From positions 1 through 62,960 of the forward strand of contig JAAELW010000228.1 in assembly GCA_024226235.1 (NCBI GenBank): a DNA stretch of 62,960 nt, written 5' to 3'. Shown here in pieces: positions 8,179-17,292 of this stretch (its first letter is position 1; every line of letters starts with the position of its first letter). This stretch comes from a bacterium (lineage in GTDB: Bacteria > Myxococcota_A > UBA9160 > UBA6930). A program made the translations under genes and the position numbers. The notes beneath the pieces were generated by a model. The model ran no database searches. It worked only from the letters and a program-made list of their open reading frames with translations, and was not told the origin of the DNA.

Positions 8179-8991
8179 CTAGCGGCCGCTGAATTCGGGC
8201 CGCCTCTTCTGCAAGAAGGCAGCCACGCCCTCGCTGAAGTCACTCGAGTTGGTGAGTTCCCGCTGTGTTTCGCGCTCGAGATCGAGCTGGGTTCCGAGAT
8301 CCCCGTGCTCGGCGGCCGCAAAGAGACTGCGAAGGCGCGCGAGCGCACGAGTCGGGCCCTCGGCGAGGCGTCGGGCGAGCTGCATGGCCAGTTCCATCAG
8401 CTCATCGTCCGGAACACAGCGCCAGATCAAGCCCCACTCTTCCGCTTTCTCGGCCGACAGGGATTCACCCAACAACGAGAGCCCGAGCGCCCTGGCACGA
8501 CCCACCAGGTGTGGCAGGTAGTAGCTCGAACCGACGTCGGGCACGATGCCGAGTCTCGGAGCGAAGACGAGCTTGAAACTGGCCGAGCGCGCAGCCAGCA
8601 CGAGATCGGCGGATAGTGCCAGACCGACTCCGCCGCCGGCAGCCACGCCGTTCACAGCCGAAATGATCGGCACACGGAGTGCGAAGAGTTCGCGAGCAAG
8701 CGGATTGAACCTGACGTCCATGCTGTGCGCGACTCTGTCGCCCAGAGTCTCGCCTGGCTCCTCGACTCCCGCACCCAGGTCGGCTCCCGCGCAGAAGGCC
8801 CGGCCGGTGCCGGTCACGACGAGTGCGCGCAGCCGCAAATCGTCGCCCACGACGCGCAATGCGCTGCGCAGGTCGTCGATCAGGTCAGCATTCATCGCAT
8901 TCAGCACATCCGGGCGATCGAGGCTCAACAGAGCCACCGCCCCGTCCTGCTCGAGCTGCACGGTCTTCCAATCACCCAGCTTTTCGACCAT
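8179..8991 (-). CDS. Enoyl-CoA hydratase/isomerase, PaaG-like
   Basis: 270 aa. ATG 8991 is preferred over the track's GTG 9009 because GGGGAGG sits 6 bases upstream of it. It is a crotonase fold: GRAFCAGADL (oxyanion-hole segment), NGVAAGGGVGLALSADL, and RLGIVPDVGSSYYLPHLVG. The catalytic position carries Asp rather than a second Glu, as in PaaG-type isomerases and dienoyl-CoA isomerases. It probably acts in acyl-CoA isomerisation or hydration. It is monocistronic and convergent with the preceding operon. Confidence 0.88.
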   Translation of the reverse strand: MVEKLGDWKTVQLEQDGAVALLSLDRPDVLNAMNADLIDDLRSALRVVGDDLRLRALVVTGTGRAFCAGADLGAGVEEPGETLGDRVAHSMDVRFNPLARELFALRVPIISAVNGVAAGGGVGLALSADLVLAARSASFKLVFAPRLGIVPDVGSSYYLPHLVGRARALGLSLLGESLSAEKAEEWGLIWRCVPDDELMELAMQLARRLAEGPTRALARLRSLFAAAEHGDLGTQLDLERETQRELTNSSDFSEGVAAFLQKRRPEFSGR

Positions 8992-9116
8992 CGGATCCTC
9001 CCCAAGCACCCGGCAACCGGGGCCGAACGGGATATCCTCCTGGAACTGGCCCGGCCGGTCAACGAGGCCCGGATGGTTCCAGAGGCCCCGATGCGCGGTA
9101 CGCTACGGGCCCGCAC

Positions 9117-9136
9117 GGCCGATCTCGGCCGATCTC
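9117..9136 (+). repeat. 10-bp perfect tandem repeat
   Basis: GGCCGATCTC occurs twice in a row (9117-9126 and 9127-9136), about 30 bases upstream of the glycosyltransferase start. No function is evident. Confidence 0.4.
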
Positions 9137-9167
9137 ACTGACACGAAGGGCGCTGACGGGAAGGATG

Positions 9168-10406
9168 ATGGCCAGTCTCGCCGAGCTGCTTCGCACCGCG
9201 AAGACCCATTTCGACCTGACTGACCCCGGGCATCGGGAGAGCCTCCATCGGCTCACGTCCGAACTACTCGAGCAGGGGCAGATTTCGACAGAGGATGTCG
9301 AAACTGCTGCGCTCGCACCGGAGGCTCCGCTCGAATTCCGGCTGGCGGCAAAGCTCGTGGACTCGCGCCGCTGGCTGCTCGAATGCTCCCGACCGGCGCG
9401 GGTCGGCGTCGTATTTGCGATGTGGGGTGAACATCATCGGTTGCTGCCGCGCGACGCTGCCAACCCCCACGGCGAGGACTCTTTGCATGTGAAGCTGGCC
9501 CAGCTCGAATGGGCGACCGCCGGCACTGCAATCGATTGGAAGTTGTACGCGGTGGACGATGGCTGCCCACATGGGAGCGCCAGGCTTGCCCGACGCCGGG
9601 CTGCCGAGCATTCAGCACGGGATCACGTCAAAGTGCTGGAGCTGGACGAGGCGCTACCAGCCAGTGGCGGCCCGCTGACCGGGCTCACCTCTGTCCAGGA
9701 TTCCCGCAAGGCGGGCGCGATCATTCTCGGCTGCATCCAAGCGCTCGAGGATGGCGTGGATGCGGTGATCTACACCGACGCGGACAACTCCGTCCATCTG
9801 GGGCAGATCGGACTACTGCTGCGACCCTGGGTCGATCGCGACTCAAAGGTGGTGCTAGGCGACCGCAAGCACCGGAAAGCAGTGCTCGTGAAACAGGAGG
9901 CCCGCTGGGGAGAGGGCATCGTCTTGCTGCGCCACATGCAGCGGATGATTGGCCGCGCGATCTATGCGCGGGGGATCCAGGACACTCAGGCAGCATTCAA
10001 ATTGTACGCGAGCGAAGTACTCGGAAGGATCCTGGAGCAGCCGACCGTCTACGACTTCTCGTTCGACAGCGATTGGATCCTGGCCAGCCTCGCGCAGGGT
10101 GTGGAACCGGTCCAGGTGCCGTTCGCATTCATCGATTCTGCAGCCGAGTCCGCCTCCATCGCCCAGGGCCCGATGACGACCTGGGAGGCGCTATTGAAGG
10201 GGCTTGCTTCCGCGGTCCGCCGCCATGGGGTCGAGCACGACCGGGAGATGGCGCGCGTTCTGGATGAAGAAATCCAATCTGCGGACGATCTCGATCGGAT
10301 CATCGATCATCTGCCTCCGGCACTCGCGAATGCCCCATCCGAACGCCTCGGAGACCCGGAGTTGATGTCCCCCTCCGAAATCCGCGATTGGATTCGAAGC
10401 CACTAG
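9168..10406 (+). CDS. Glycosyltransferase family 2, DPG-synthase-like
   Basis: 412 aa. Two adjacent ATGs (9165, 9168) follow GGGAAGG; 9168 gives better spacing. A roughly 75-residue N-terminal extension precedes a GT2 domain with VYAVDDGC-like substrate loop, VIYTDADNS (the DxD), GDRKHRKAV, and MQRMIGRAIYARGIQDTQAAFKLY. The last is the segment shared with dolichyl/undecaprenyl-phosphate beta-glucosyltransferases. No membrane helices are obvious, so it may be soluble or peripheral. The likely role is transfer from a nucleotide sugar to a lipid carrier or protein; the acceptor is unknown. Confidence 0.75.
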   Translation: MASLAELLRTAKTHFDLTDPGHRESLHRLTSELLEQGQISTEDVETAALAPEAPLEFRLAAKLVDSRRWLLECSRPARVGVVFAMWGEHHRLLPRDAANPHGEDSLHVKLAQLEWATAGTAIDWKLYAVDDGCPHGSARLARRRAAEHSARDHVKVLELDEALPASGGPLTGLTSVQDSRKAGAIILGCIQALEDGVDAVIYTDADNSVHLGQIGLLLRPWVDRDSKVVLGDRKHRKAVLVKQEARWGEGIVLLRHMQRMIGRAIYARGIQDTQAAFKLYASEVLGRILEQPTVYDFSFDSDWILASLAQGVEPVQVPFAFIDSAAESASIAQGPMTTWEALLKGLASAVRRHGVEHDREMARVLDEEIQSADDLDRIIDHLPPALANAPSERLGDPELMSPSEIRDWIRSH

Positions 10407-10457
10407 AATTCTGCCCGTCGTGCGTGACATCACACGAAGCGTGCTTATGCGTATGAT

Positions 10458-11237
10458 ATGGCTACAGGTCCGGACTGGGAAACAATCGGCCCACCTCCGC
10501 TCGGCTTGTTTGCGACCGAGCAGGTCCGGGCGCTGCGTGACCTTGCCTCCGGCCGGGAGCGCCGGAAAGTCGCCCGGCGGGCAGTACGCGGCGACGGGCA
10601 TGCAGTATTGGTTTTGCCCGGGTTGCTGGCGGGGGATTTCTCGACTGCGCCACTGCGCGGGTTTCTGCGCGATCTTTGTTACGACGCACGGGGCTGGAAA
10701 CTCGGAATCAATAGAGGACCGGAACCGGACAAGATTCGCGCGTTGGGCGATCGACTGGAGCATCTGTGCGACCGCCATGGACGCCGCATCAGCCTGATCG
10801 GCTGGAGCCTGGGCGGCATCTTCGCCCGTGAGTTGGCACGCGCTCGTCCGGATCGGGTGCGGCTGGTCATCAGTATGGGCTCACCGTTCCGCGATATCTC
10901 TGCAACCCACGCGACACGGCTCGTGCCGCTCCGCCGTGGCGACACGCCGCACGGTGAGAATCGCGACCTTCATACCTGGCTCCGCCAGCCCCTCGACGTC
11001 CCGACGACCTCGATCTACAGCCGCACGGACGGCATCGTCCATTGGCAGAGTTGCCTCGAAGAGGAAGGGCCAGAGCGCGAGAACATCGAAGTCGATTGCA
11101 GCCACACGGGCATGGGCTTCCATCCGACGGTGCTCGAAGTGATCGCCGATCGGCTGGGGCAGCCCGAAGGCGAGTGGCACCCCTATGCGGACCGGCCCAG
11201 CGGCCCGAAACGGCAGGCACACCGGCGCGCTTCCTAG
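10458..11237 (+). CDS. Alpha/beta-fold hydrolase
   Basis: 259 aa. The nucleophile elbow is GWSLGG, the early strand is VLVLPGLLAGD, the acid is probably in YSRTDGIVHW, and the catalytic His in CSHTGMGFHP. This lipase/acetyltransferase-like family is soluble and recognised by the GxSxG plus SRxDGIV signature. No clear Shine-Dalgarno sequence precedes the ATG, so the start is uncertain. It lies between the glycosyltransferase and the nitronate-monooxygenase-like gene with short gaps, probably in the same transcript. Confidence 0.78.
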   Translation: MATGPDWETIGPPPLGLFATEQVRALRDLASGRERRKVARRAVRGDGHAVLVLPGLLAGDFSTAPLRGFLRDLCYDARGWKLGINRGPEPDKIRALGDRLEHLCDRHGRRISLIGWSLGGIFARELARARPDRVRLVISMGSPFRDISATHATRLVPLRRGDTPHGENRDLHTWLRQPLDVPTTSIYSRTDGIVHWQSCLEEEGPERENIEVDCSHTGMGFHPTVLEVIADRLGQPEGEWHPYADRPSGPKRQAHRRAS

Positions 11238-11259
11238 CCTCTCGCGGTAGAATTCCGGG

Positions 11260-12414
11260 ATGACGACACGAACTCTCCGGACCCCGCTCTGTGATCTGCT
11301 CGGAATCGAGTACCCCATTCTCAGCGCAGGAATGGGCCCCAGCCTGATCGGCGAATCTACAGGCGCACCCGTCGAACTGGTCGTCGCGGTATCCGAGGCC
11401 GGGGGCCTCGGCGTGCTCGGCGGCGCCGGCTTCACCGTGGAAGAGATGCGCGACTCGATTCGCGAGATCCGCAAGCAGACGGACAAACCTTTCGGCGTGG
11501 ACCTGCTGCTCCCCGCGCAGCAGGTAGCCAGCGGCGACGCCCCCGCGGAGGACACACACGAAATTCCGCTGAAGGAGGTCCTCCAGAACCTTCCCCAAGC
11601 CCACCGCGAGTGGTTCCTGCATATCCAGAAGGAACTCGACCTGCCTGACACGGAGGCGGTATTGAGCAGCGGCACCACGACGGCCCGCCCCCACGCGGCA
11701 GTGGAGGCCTGCATCGATGAACGCGTACCCCTGTTCTGTGCGGGCCTCGGAAACCCGGGCTTCATGGTCGATGCTGCACACCAGGCGGGCATGAAGGTGC
11801 TCGGCATCGCCGGCAACTCGAAGAACGCGGGACGCATAGCAGCATCCGGTGCGGATCTGGTCGTGGCCCAGGGCCACGAGGCGGGCGGACATACCGGCCG
11901 CGTCGGATCGATGGCCCTGTGGCCTCAGGCGATCGACGCATCCGCCCCGACACCGGTTCTGGCAGCCGGCGGGATCGGCGACGGGCGCGGCCTGGCCGCG
12001 GCATTGGCGATGGGCTGTGTCGGAGTCTGGGTGGGCACGCGCTTCCTGGCCTCGAACGAAGGCGGCGCCCTCGACCTGCAGAAGGCTGCCATCGTCCAGG
12101 CCACCGACGAGGACACACGCCGCACCACGATCTACACGGGCAAGACGTCACGGGCGACCTACAACCGCTTTCACGACCTGTGGGATGAATCGAAGCTGGA
12201 ACCGCTGCGTTTCCCGGTGCAGGTCATGCTGGCCTCGGCCGTGGTGGACATGTTCAACAACGCCGGGAAGGTGGAATACGTGGGACCCTTCGCCGGCCAG
12301 GTCTCCGGGCTGATCCACGAAATCAAGCCGGCAGCGGAAATCGTGAATGACATGGTCGAGGAGGCCGTGGAGATCCTGACCCGCCGTCTGCCAGAGAGCG
12401 TGACCGCCTCATAG
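11260..12414 (+). CDS. Nitronate monooxygenase / NPD-type FMN enzyme
   Basis: 384 aa. It has the TIM-barrel FMN family hallmarks: LGIEYPILSAGMG at the N-terminus, GGLGVLGGAGF, a hydrophobic VVAQGHEAGGHTG with the catalytic-region His, and PVLAAGGIGDGRGLAAALAMGCVGVWVGTRFLAS for the phosphate-binding loop. Homologues oxidise alkyl nitronates or act as enoyl reductases and quinone reductases, so the physiological role is open. It ends close to a convergent methyltransferase. Confidence 0.88.
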   Translation: MTTRTLRTPLCDLLGIEYPILSAGMGPSLIGESTGAPVELVVAVSEAGGLGVLGGAGFTVEEMRDSIREIRKQTDKPFGVDLLLPAQQVASGDAPAEDTHEIPLKEVLQNLPQAHREWFLHIQKELDLPDTEAVLSSGTTTARPHAAVEACIDERVPLFCAGLGNPGFMVDAAHQAGMKVLGIAGNSKNAGRIAASGADLVVAQGHEAGGHTGRVGSMALWPQAIDASAPTPVLAAGGIGDGRGLAAALAMGCVGVWVGTRFLASNEGGALDLQKAAIVQATDEDTRRTTIYTGKTSRATYNRFHDLWDESKLEPLRFPVQVMLASAVVDMFNNAGKVEYVGPFAGQVSGLIHEIKPAAEIVNDMVEEAVEILTRRLPESVTAS

Positions 12415-12419
12415 AAACG

Positions 12420-12452
12420 GTTTCCCGCCAACGAGGGGAAAGCCATGACGAG
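12420..12452. terminator. Possible bidirectional terminator between convergent genes
   Basis: TTTCCC and GGGAAA form a 6-bp stem with a 9-11 base loop in the 60-base gap between the convergent monooxygenase and methyltransferase genes. There is no strong T tract, so the call is weak. Confidence 0.3.
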
Positions 12453-12474
12453 CCCGGCAGGACGCTCTGTGCTC

Positions 12475-13293
12475 CTACCCTGGCGCGTTTCCCGTGAACA
12501 CGAACTCACGCAGGGGGATTCGAAGAGGCGCCGGGCCGAAGTTCTGCTCCAGTTCATCGGCAAGAGCCCGGATGATCGTCGCTGGCGATGCGGTCGCCCG
12601 GTCGCGGATCTCCAAGATGCCAGGGTTTCCTTCGACGAACCCCCGGGCGACCTCCTCAGAGGACGGGCGTTCAATGGTCGCGTCGACGACATGGGCTTGC
12701 ATTGCCTCGAAACCCAGGGTCTCGAAGAGCCCCAGGGTGGAGTCCAGCGGGCAGGAGCCAAAAGGAACCTCGAGGAAGCCAGGCGGCTCCGAGGCGAAGT
12801 AGCGTGCGATGGTCTCATGGGCGATTCCTGCGACCCGGTTCGTCTCGAATGAATCCCAGACGTTGCACCCAAGGAACCCGCCGGGGCGAAGGACACGGAA
12901 CATTTCCGCCAGACCCTTGGCGATATCAGGAAAGAACATGATGCCGAACTGACAAACGACTCCGTCGAACGCCTGGTTCTCGAAAGGGAGGGAAAGGGCA
13001 TCGGCCAGTTCGTATCGCACTCCCGGAAACGCGCCCCGATGCTCCCTCGCGTACTCCAGCATGCCAGGATTGAGATCCGTCGCCACGATCTCCACGTCCC
13101 TCGAGAGTGCCTTGTGAAGAAATTCCGTTCCAATGCCCGTGCCGCAGGCTACTTCGAGAATGCGCCCATGGTCGATCGCATCGGTCACACGTTCGGCCAT
13201 GTCTGCAGCGGAAAACTCGAATAACAGAGGGCCCAGACAAGTGTCATAGACGGCCGGAATCGATCCGGTAAAGGAGGCGTGAGGGTCGCTCAT
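12475..13293 (-). CDS. Class I SAM-dependent methyltransferase
   Basis: 272 aa. The Met at 13293 (MSDPHASFTGSIP) is preferred to the track's earlier Met because it matches the conserved N-terminus of this family. SAM-binding motif I is ILEVACGTGIGTEFL; later motifs are IVATDLNPGMLEYA, YELADALSLPFENQAFDGVVCQFG, and FRVLRPGGFLGCNVWDS. It is a Methyltransf_11/UbiE-like small-molecule methyltransferase; the acceptor is unknown. Confidence 0.85.
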   Translation of the reverse strand: MSDPHASFTGSIPAVYDTCLGPLLFEFSAADMAERVTDAIDHGRILEVACGTGIGTEFLHKALSRDVEIVATDLNPGMLEYAREHRGAFPGVRYELADALSLPFENQAFDGVVCQFGIMFFPDIAKGLAEMFRVLRPGGFLGCNVWDSFETNRVAGIAHETIARYFASEPPGFLEVPFGSCPLDSTLGLFETLGFEAMQAHVVDATIERPSSEEVARGFVEGNPGILEIRDRATASPATIIRALADELEQNFGPAPLRIPLREFVFTGNAPG

Positions 13294-13722
13294 GCCGGAA
13301 CCGATCCGACATTGCATGCTAGGTTGAAACCCGGTGTCGTTTGCGATCGGTCCAAGATGTCCTCGATTCGGCTTCTTGCAGTGCCCGCATGTCTTCGCTC
13401 TGCGGATCCGACTTCAGCGACGGGGCTGCCTACTGGCCAATGCCGGTAGTGTGCCCGACCCTACCATGCCTGGACGCGGGCCCGCGTCCCGGCGATGGTC
13501 AGAGTGCTTGGGTCCGTTGCAGAAAGACACTCGCAACCGCAACTGACAAGAGGATGCCTATCCCGATCGTAGCCAGTAGCTGACGGAAAGCGACTCCACG
13601 AGCACACCGGGCTGCGCCAGGTCCGAGACCCCGCGCAGCTGAAGTCACGAAGCCTTGATCGAGTGGTCAGGCCCGCTATTGGATTCTGTTGGACTCCAGC
13701 ACACGCGTCAGAAAGGCAAATC
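13294..13722. other. 429-base intergenic region
   Basis: Between the divergent methyltransferase and thioesterase genes. Apart from the doubtful 49-aa minus-strand ORF (13499-13648) I see no gene, RNA or repeat. The track ORFs here (13334-13546, 13341-13583, and 13461-13913, which extends over the thioesterase) look like shadows. Confidence 0.5.
13499..13648 (-). CDS. Possible 49-aa single-span membrane peptide
   Basis: Too short for the track. GTG 13648 has AAGG about 6 bases upstream; the frame runs to TGA and encodes a basic N-terminus followed by one clear hydrophobic helix (LLATIGIGILLSVAVASVFL). It sits in the otherwise empty 429-base gap 13294-13722, where I see no other convincing gene or RNA. 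It could equally be a decayed end of a larger membrane-protein gene. Low confidence. Confidence 0.25.
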   Translation of the reverse strand: MTSAARGLGPGAARCARGVAFRQLLATIGIGILLSVAVASVFLQRTQAL

Positions 13723-14223
13723 ATGGCAACCCTCGACGACAAGATTCTGCAGCGATTCGACCCCGAGGTCGCCAGGACCTTCTTGAAGGCACCGGGTGGA
13801 TTCCTGACCGGCCTGCCCAAGTACCTGGGTGTCGACATCGTCGACGTCGGACCCGGCACCCTTCGCGCCGAGATGACGGTAAAGGACGAGTTGCGAACAC
13901 CTTTTGGCAACATTCACGGTGGTGTGCTCGCAGCCGTTTGCGACCACGTCCTGGGTTGTGTCTGCTACCCGCTGATGGAACGCGGTGCATGGGCAGCCAC
14001 CACCGAGTTCAAGATCAACCTTCTGGCTCCGGTCAGTAGCGGTGTGATCACAGCGGATGCGAAGATCGTCTCGATGACACGGTCGACCGCGGTCGTCGTG
14101 ATCGAGGCCGTGAACGAAGGACGCCTGGTCTGCGTGTCGCAGGGCACAGTGACGATCCGGCCTCCTCGCAAGAAGAACTCGCCCGCACCCGACGGCTCCT
14201 CTGCGCCTGGCAATGAGTCATAG
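13723..14223 (+). CDS. PaaI-like hotdog-fold thioesterase
   Basis: 166 aa. ATG 13723 is chosen because an AAAGG site precedes it; the track's start lies 60 bases upstream. The PaaI/acyl-CoA thioesterase signature is clear: FGNIHGGVLAAVCDHVLG (the HGG motif on the long helix), TTEFKINLLAPV, and GRLVCVSQGTV. It hydrolyses acyl- or aryl-CoA thioesters in the cytoplasm. Its C-terminal tail (about 20 residues after TIRPP) is basic and probably disordered. Confidence 0.88.
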   Translation: MATLDDKILQRFDPEVARTFLKAPGGFLTGLPKYLGVDIVDVGPGTLRAEMTVKDELRTPFGNIHGGVLAAVCDHVLGCVCYPLMERGAWAATTEFKINLLAPVSSGVITADAKIVSMTRSTAVVVIEAVNEGRLVCVSQGTVTIRPPRKKNSPAPDGSSAPGNES

Positions 14224-14324
14224 CGGCGGCTGAAGCCGAGAGCGCGATGCAGCTGGCCGAAGAAGCCCTGCCCCCTGCCTGACCTTGCATGAATGCCGCC
14301 GGGGCTCTTCTTGTTCCGGTCGCC

Positions 14325-15323
14325 TCAGATCGCCGAGAACCATCCCATCGCCCCCCTCTCGGCCATATGGACCTGGTGGGGATGGAACATGTAGCGGCCG
14401 CGCTCGGGCAGGCGGAACTCGATGATCACTCGCTCTGCCTGAGCGAGGCTCACGACATCGGTGTGCTCGTCCGGCTCGAGGCGGGTTCCCGTTCGATACA
14501 CATCGAAGGTTTCGGCATGGAGATGGAAGGACGCCACGGGATCGCCACTCACCATGTTCAGCAAGTAGAGGCGCACGAGTTCTCCGACGGGGACCTTGAT
14601 CGGAAAACGCGCGAAGAAACCCGCGATGCCGTTCCACGCGTAGAGTTCGTTCTTCCCATCACCGTCCAGATCGAAGCCGCACAGCACCAGGCTGAACTCG
14701 TGGGCCGCCGGCCGCAGCGCGGGCGGATCCACGATCAACGCTCCGTAGAGCCCCTTCGCGATGTGCTGTGAGACCGGAAGCGCGTGGCAATGATAGGGAT
14801 GGAACCCAGCCGGGCCGGCGCGAAAACGATAGGTTTCGGATTCTCCGGACGGAATCGGCTGCCAGCCATCCTGACTCACCGCATGTCGTCCGTGGAAGTG
14901 CACATTGTGTGGATGCATCCCCCGATTCTGGAAGTGGATCGCGAGTTCGTCACCCTCGGTCGCCCGGATCAGCGGACCCGGCACGGTATCGTTGTAAGTC
15001 CAAGCGGCGAATTGCCTCCCACCCGCCACCTCGATCGGCCGCTCGTTGACCCAGATCGACACCTCGCGCACACGACCGGGCTCTGGCGGCTCAGCCGGCG
15101 GTGGAATCAACAGCGGATCGAGAGCGTTCGCGCCTAGCCGGTCAGGCGGATCCGCGTCTCCGCCATAGCCGGACTGGACGACGAATCCGGGCATCGGCTG
15201 CATCGGGGCGTCGCTGGCGTCCGGAGCCCTCTCTCCACGCGCCCGCGTTCCGGCCAGACCCGTGCTGGCCGCGACCCCTCCACCCAGGAAGAGCCGCATC
15301 AGATCACGGCGCTGTATGGGCAC
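14325..15323 (-). CDS. Two-domain multicopper oxidase, Tat-exported
   Basis: 332 aa from GTG 15323, two bases after the stop of the upstream lipoprotein gene; the track's longer start is inside that gene. A twin-arginine signal (QRRDLMRLFLGGG) opens the protein. Domain 1 has HNVHFHGRH (type 2/3 copper His) and YHCHALPVSQHIAKGL, so the Cys/His type-1 site is in domain 1 with Leu at the axial place. Domain 2 has FHLHAE and FHPHQVHMAERGAMG, with Pro where a laccase has the type-1 Cys. That is the layout of two-domain laccases and NirK-like nitrite reductases. Predicted to be periplasmic; substrate unproven. Confidence 0.85.
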   Translation of the reverse strand: MPIQRRDLMRLFLGGGVAASTGLAGTRARGERAPDASDAPMQPMPGFVVQSGYGGDADPPDRLGANALDPLLIPPPAEPPEPGRVREVSIWVNERPIEVAGGRQFAAWTYNDTVPGPLIRATEGDELAIHFQNRGMHPHNVHFHGRHAVSQDGWQPIPSGESETYRFRAGPAGFHPYHCHALPVSQHIAKGLYGALIVDPPALRPAAHEFSLVLCGFDLDGDGKNELYAWNGIAGFFARFPIKVPVGELVRLYLLNMVSGDPVASFHLHAETFDVYRTGTRLEPDEHTDVVSLAQAERVIIEFRLPERGRYMFHPHQVHMAERGAMGWFSAI

Positions 15324-15325
15324 GC

Positions 15326-17194
15326 TCAGAAGCCCGCCAGCAATTGGACGCCCATCATCAAGACGGCCCCGCTCACGATGAGCCCCACCACCAGAACACC
15401 GGCTCCGTAGCGCCACCGGCCGGAGAGCGCGATTCCCAGACCCACCAACACCGAGACCACCGGCAAATAGAAGGACCACCGCAACAGCAGTGAAACCAGA
15501 AGGCCCGGGGCTTCGACTCGGGCGTACTCGGGCAGTTCGACATCGGAACCATCTGCCTTCAGGTAGGCGGCGGCCTCCGGCGGAACTTCCGCCTGATCGA
15601 CGTCGAATTCGAGCCCGTCGAAGACATCGACTGCAGGCCGAACCGGAGCGGATGCGCCACCAGGCAGGGAGGGCTGAACCGGCGGTACAGGCTGCAACCG
15701 GTAGTCAGCGGATTCGAATTCGGGACCGTTTGCCCAACCGACACGGCGATAGATGGCCAGACTCGGGAGCATGTCCCACCCCAGCGGGAGGCGGAGCCCC
15801 TGACAGCCGTGAACGAGTTCCAGCCCGGGCGGAGCACTCGTCTCGAAATCGTTCGCCTCGAAGCAGTTGCCCGTGCTCGTGGGACCAGCGAGTGCGAGAT
15901 CCGCGCGTCCGGAACGTCGAATGAAGTTCTCCCGGACCACGTTGGTCTTTGCCGGCCAGAAGTTCTCGTGTTGGTTGGGCGTGACGAGGATTCCGTGATC
16001 CTGATGGCCCACGATGACATTGCGCTCGACGATATTCTCCACGCCACCCGCAAGGACAATGCCATTTCCGAGGACAGGCCAGGTCAGCGGCAGCGTCGGC
16101 GCGTCCGGGTTTCCGTTGGCCACGACCAGGTTGGCCACGATCGTGGTTAGCCGTTCCGGCGGCAGAAGCTCCGAATCGAGGGTGTTGGGGCCTATTCCGG
16201 CGATGTTGTATCGCCAGATCGAGCTGACGATGTACAGATCTCCACCCGAATTCGTACCGGAGTACCCGAGTGCGTTGTTCTCCGAGATGACGTGGCGAAT
16301 CACCATCTTGCAGGGCTGGCATTGTCCGACATAGAAGCCGGAATCCGGTGACCCCGAGGCCCATGAATGTTCGAAGAGGCCGTCGGTCGAGTCGAATGCG
16401 TAGACGCCGTACAACCCGTTGTTGTAGGCCGTCAAATAGGACGCCCGATAGCCCGTGATCCCGGTCCAGAAGAATCCGTTCTGCACCGCATTTCGCGCGG
16501 TCATGTTCTCGACCGCCACCCCATCCGCCAGAACGAGCACGCCATTGCCGCGCAGGAACTCTCCGTCGATGATGACTTCATTGCGATCCACTCCGCGGAT
16601 CACCAATGAAGGGGTCGTCACCAGGACCTCCTCGCGATACACGCCCTTGTCGACGAGCACGAGATCGCCAGGGTTCGCGGCGTCCACGCCTGCTTGGATC
16701 GTCGGGTAGTCCCCGGGGACATACCGGGTGACACCGGACGGCTCCACGACGACGGCTGGACCTGCGGCTTCTCCCTCCGCGTACTCGACGTCACCGACGA
16801 CGACGACGCCCGCCATCGCGATCCCGCCGGCCGCACCGTGGAATGTACAAAAGTACGGATAGACACCTTCGGCCGTGAAGACGACGGAGGCTTCGGATTC
16901 GGCTGGCATCGTCAGATCGCCGTAGTCCGCTTCGGTGGACCACGACCAGTCATCGGCAACCGCGTTGTGCGGATTGCGCCCGACGTTCACCCAGCTGACG
17001 ACTCCGCCGACGGGGACCCGGACCACCCGCGGATAGAACGTGTTGTCGTACATGTCGACGCGGGTCTCGATCGAATCGGGCGCCTGGACGCTCTGCCGGT
17101 CGGAGGGGTCGCAACCCAGCGCATGCAGGAAGAATCCAGCGAACAGTGCCGCCAAAGAGAGCTTCTTCGAACCCTGACAGACGCGGGATTTCAT
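15326..17194 (-). CDS. Lipoprotein with cupredoxin, right-handed beta-helix and C-terminal membrane helices
   Basis: 622 aa. ATG 17194 follows GGAGGAG, so it is chosen over the track start. A lipoprotein signal ends in the lipobox ALGC. Residues about 45-140 form a plastocyanin-like copper domain (NPHNAV, then YFCTFHG...GIAM with Cys, His and Met ligands). Residues about 150-500 are a parallel beta-helix of the NosD/PbH1 type, starting YPTIQAGVDAANPGDLVLV, with repeated NNxxG-type turns. After a Pro-rich linker come two membrane helices at the end. Directly upstream of, and probably partner to, the multicopper oxidase; it may deliver copper or electrons. The domain combination is unusual. Confidence 0.82.
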   Translation of the reverse strand: MKSRVCQGSKKLSLAALFAGFFLHALGCDPSDRQSVQAPDSIETRVDMYDNTFYPRVVRVPVGGVVSWVNVGRNPHNAVADDWSWSTEADYGDLTMPAESEASVVFTAEGVYPYFCTFHGAAGGIAMAGVVVVGDVEYAEGEAAGPAVVVEPSGVTRYVPGDYPTIQAGVDAANPGDLVLVDKGVYREEVLVTTPSLVIRGVDRNEVIIDGEFLRGNGVLVLADGVAVENMTARNAVQNGFFWTGITGYRASYLTAYNNGLYGVYAFDSTDGLFEHSWASGSPDSGFYVGQCQPCKMVIRHVISENNALGYSGTNSGGDLYIVSSIWRYNIAGIGPNTLDSELLPPERLTTIVANLVVANGNPDAPTLPLTWPVLGNGIVLAGGVENIVERNVIVGHQDHGILVTPNQHENFWPAKTNVVRENFIRRSGRADLALAGPTSTGNCFEANDFETSAPPGLELVHGCQGLRLPLGWDMLPSLAIYRRVGWANGPEFESADYRLQPVPPVQPSLPGGASAPVRPAVDVFDGLEFDVDQAEVPPEAAAYLKADGSDVELPEYARVEAPGLLVSLLLRWSFYLPVVSVLVGLGIALSGRWRYGAGVLVVGLIVSGAVLMMGVQLLAGF

Positions 17195-17292
17195 CGTCGG
17201 ATCTCCTCCGAGCCGGGCCAGTACCGTCTCGATTCGTCGGTGAGAACTCAGCGTTGTACTACTGTAACCGCTTCCCGGTACTGGAAGAATGG

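Noticed and set aside
10452-10457. TATGAT as a -10 promoter for the hydrolase gene
   Set aside because: It abuts the start codon (10458), too close for a normal transcript that includes the start.
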